A stretch of 64,000 nt of DNA, taken from assembly GCA_014193315.1 (NCBI GenBank), contig BJHS01000001.1, positions 206,628 through 270,627 on the forward strand, written 5' to 3'. The notes under the pieces are model-generated. The model worked only from the letters and a program-made list of their open reading frames with translations, did not search any database and was not told the origin of the DNA. Both the position numbers and the translations under genes were made by a program. This document shows positions 63,014 to 64,000 of this stretch, one piece after another (positions within the stretch are counted from its first letter, which is position 1; each line of letters begins with the position of its first letter). The DNA is from Verrucomicrobiota bacterium (GTDB lineage Bacteria > Verrucomicrobiota > Verrucomicrobiia > Opitutales > UBA953).

Positions 63014-64000
63014 CGAGCGGAAGGGGCGGTGGGGGCGACGGGCTTCCCCGGGGTCTTCGGCGGGGCCGAGTTCTTGGCGATGTCCTGGCAGTAATCCTGC
63101 GTCAGGTTGGTCACGAGGCTGGGCTGGAAGCCGATCAGGAGGGAGGCGGCGAGCAGCAGGCCAGCGGCGGTGCGTTCCGTCCAGCTGAGGTCGGTGATGG
63201 GCGCGGCCTCCAGGCGCTGCGCGAGGGCGGCGGAGGGTGCCCCATAGAAGGTCGCGGCGACGGCGCGCAGCGCATAGACCGCCGAAATCACCACGGTCGA
63301 GGCGACGGCGGCCTGCAGCCAGAGGGACTGGTCGCGGAGGGCGAGGAAGACGCCCATCTCACCCCAGAAGTTGCCGAAGCCCGGGAGCCCGATGGAAGCC
63401 ATGGTCGCGGCGACGAAGAACGCGGCGAGGATCGGGGCCGGCTTGGCGAGGCCGCCGAGTTCGTCGAGCCGGTAAGTGCCGGCGCGGGTGCGCACGCCGT
63501 TGGCGAGCAGGAACAGCGCGGCGCAGGAGAGGCCGTGCGCGACCATCAGGAAGACCGCGGAGGCGACGCCGTCGGCGCGACCGGTGACGCTCGTGACCCA
63601 GAGGCCGAGGAAGATCGGTCCCATGTGCGCGACCGAGCTCCAGGAGAGGAGTTCCTTGAGGTCGCGTTGCGCGAGGCAGATCAGGCCGACGATGACGACG
63701 TTCGCCAGGGCGAGGCCGAGGAACCAGTGGGCGAGCGAGCCATGCACGCCCCCGAGGGTGTTGAGCGCGACGAGCAGGATGCCGTAGAGGCCGAATTTCT
63801 TGAGGGCGCCGGCGTGCAGCATCGAGGCTGGCGTCGGGGCCGCGGTGTAGCCCGGGGCGGCCCAGGAGTGGAACGGGAAGAGCGAGGCGAGCGTGCCGAA
63901 ACCGAAGAGGACGAGGCCCGTGGTGGCGGCCGGGACGACGCGCAGGTCGATGGTGTTGAGCAACTCGCTCCAGGTCGAGGTGTAGCCCGTCTTGGCCGCG
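63010..64000 (-). CDS. nuoM: NADH-quinone oxidoreductase subunit M (partial, 5' end outside window)
   Basis: The frame is open from its stop at 63010 to the right edge, so the N-terminal part is missing. Motifs are FGTLASLFPFHSWAAPGYTA, APTPASMLHAGALKKFGLYG (proton-channel Lys), AQRDLKELLSWSSVAHMGPI and MASIGLPGFGNFWGEMGVFL. These are typical of NuoM, not NuoL. It pumps protons in complex I with nuoN, whose ATG it overlaps by four bases. A TTG inside (63963) is not the start, because the frame continues beyond it. Confidence 0.95.
   Translation of the reverse strand, partial: AAKTGYTSTWSELLNTIDLRVVPAATTGLVLFGFGTLASLFPFHSWAAPGYTAAPTPASMLHAGALKKFGLYGILLVALNTLGGVHGSLAHWFLGLALANVVIVGLICLAQRDLKELLSWSSVAHMGPIFLGLWVTSVTGRADGVASAVFLMVAHGLSCAALFLLANGVRTRAGTYRLDELGGLAKPAPILAAFFVAATMASIGLPGFGNFWGEMGVFLALRDQSLWLQAAVASTVVISAVYALRAVAATFYGAPSAALAQRLEAAPITDLSWTERTAAGLLLAASLLIGFQPSLVTNLTQDYCQDIAKNSAPPKTPGKPVAPTAPSAR

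Overview
The window is a compact, G+C-rich bacterial chromosome segment. It fits a Verrucomicrobiota genome of Opitutae type. This is inferred from the mix of genes: a PEP-CTERM autotransporter-repeat protein, secreted ThuA and TIM-barrel sugar-isomerase-like proteins, the long form of IspG, a 32-residue AURKAIP1/COX24-like basic protein next to ribosomal protein L33, OpcA beside Zwf, and an MEP isoprenoid pathway. No phage, IS element, CRISPR array, rRNA or tRNA was found. Most genes are housekeeping, and the unusual material lies in the spacers and in several odd protein architectures.

Layout. 1-8 kb: partial pyrC, small unknowns, a SRPBCC protein, secreted ThuA, a SerB-like phosphatase, a secreted esterase, an ankyrin protein and an ecotin. 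8-13 kb: ligA, an exported intradiol dioxygenase and two exported TIM-barrel proteins. 13-16 kb: yraN-zwf-opcA (oxidative pentose phosphate entry), then rdgB on the other strand. 17-23 kb: stand-alone coaB, an orphan soluble histidine kinase, a secreted discoidin-like protein, ispH, lemA and a large M48 protease. 23-33 kb: gpmI, a secreted hydrolase, ispG, an exported metallo-beta-lactamase-fold protein, rseP and dxr. 33-35.5 kb: queF-xerC-ispE, the COX24-like gene and rpmG. 35.5-44 kb: mrp, a TolB-like propeller protein, a GYF_2 membrane protein, rpoN, an amidase, a beta-CASP nuclease and apaG. 44.5-47 kb: an unusual 883-residue fusion of a degenerate alpha/beta-hydrolase, a DedA membrane domain and an ATP-grasp domain. 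47-64 kb: the PEP-CTERM protein, ruvC, tkt, hisI, nagB among secreted unknowns, an RRM/RGG RNA-binding protein, a family-4-like uracil-DNA glycosylase, argA, xerD, nuoN and partial nuoM.

How the genes relate. dxr, ispE, ispG and ispH are all present but lie at four separate loci. zwf, opcA and tkt form a pentose-phosphate set, with gpmI in lower glycolysis. lemA and M48, dxr and rseP, and mbl-apaG-amidase look like transcription units, several joined by GTGA, ATGA or TGATG overlaps.

Two window-wide patterns stand out. First, many spacers hold short simple-sequence 'words' as mirror-image pairs 14-160 bp apart. The same words recur at other spacers, and there are also hairpin families, a three-way-junction palindrome, a REP/MITE-like element and a duplicated 44-bp block. 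Second, several enzymes lack metal or disulfide ligands that are usual in their families: LigA has no zinc-finger cysteines, the uracil glycosylase lacks Fe-S cysteines, Mrp lacks CxxC, and ecotin lacks its disulfide. Many start codons follow pyrimidine-rich CCCC-like leaders, not Shine-Dalgarno sites.

All family calls are from reading motifs by eye. No search was run.
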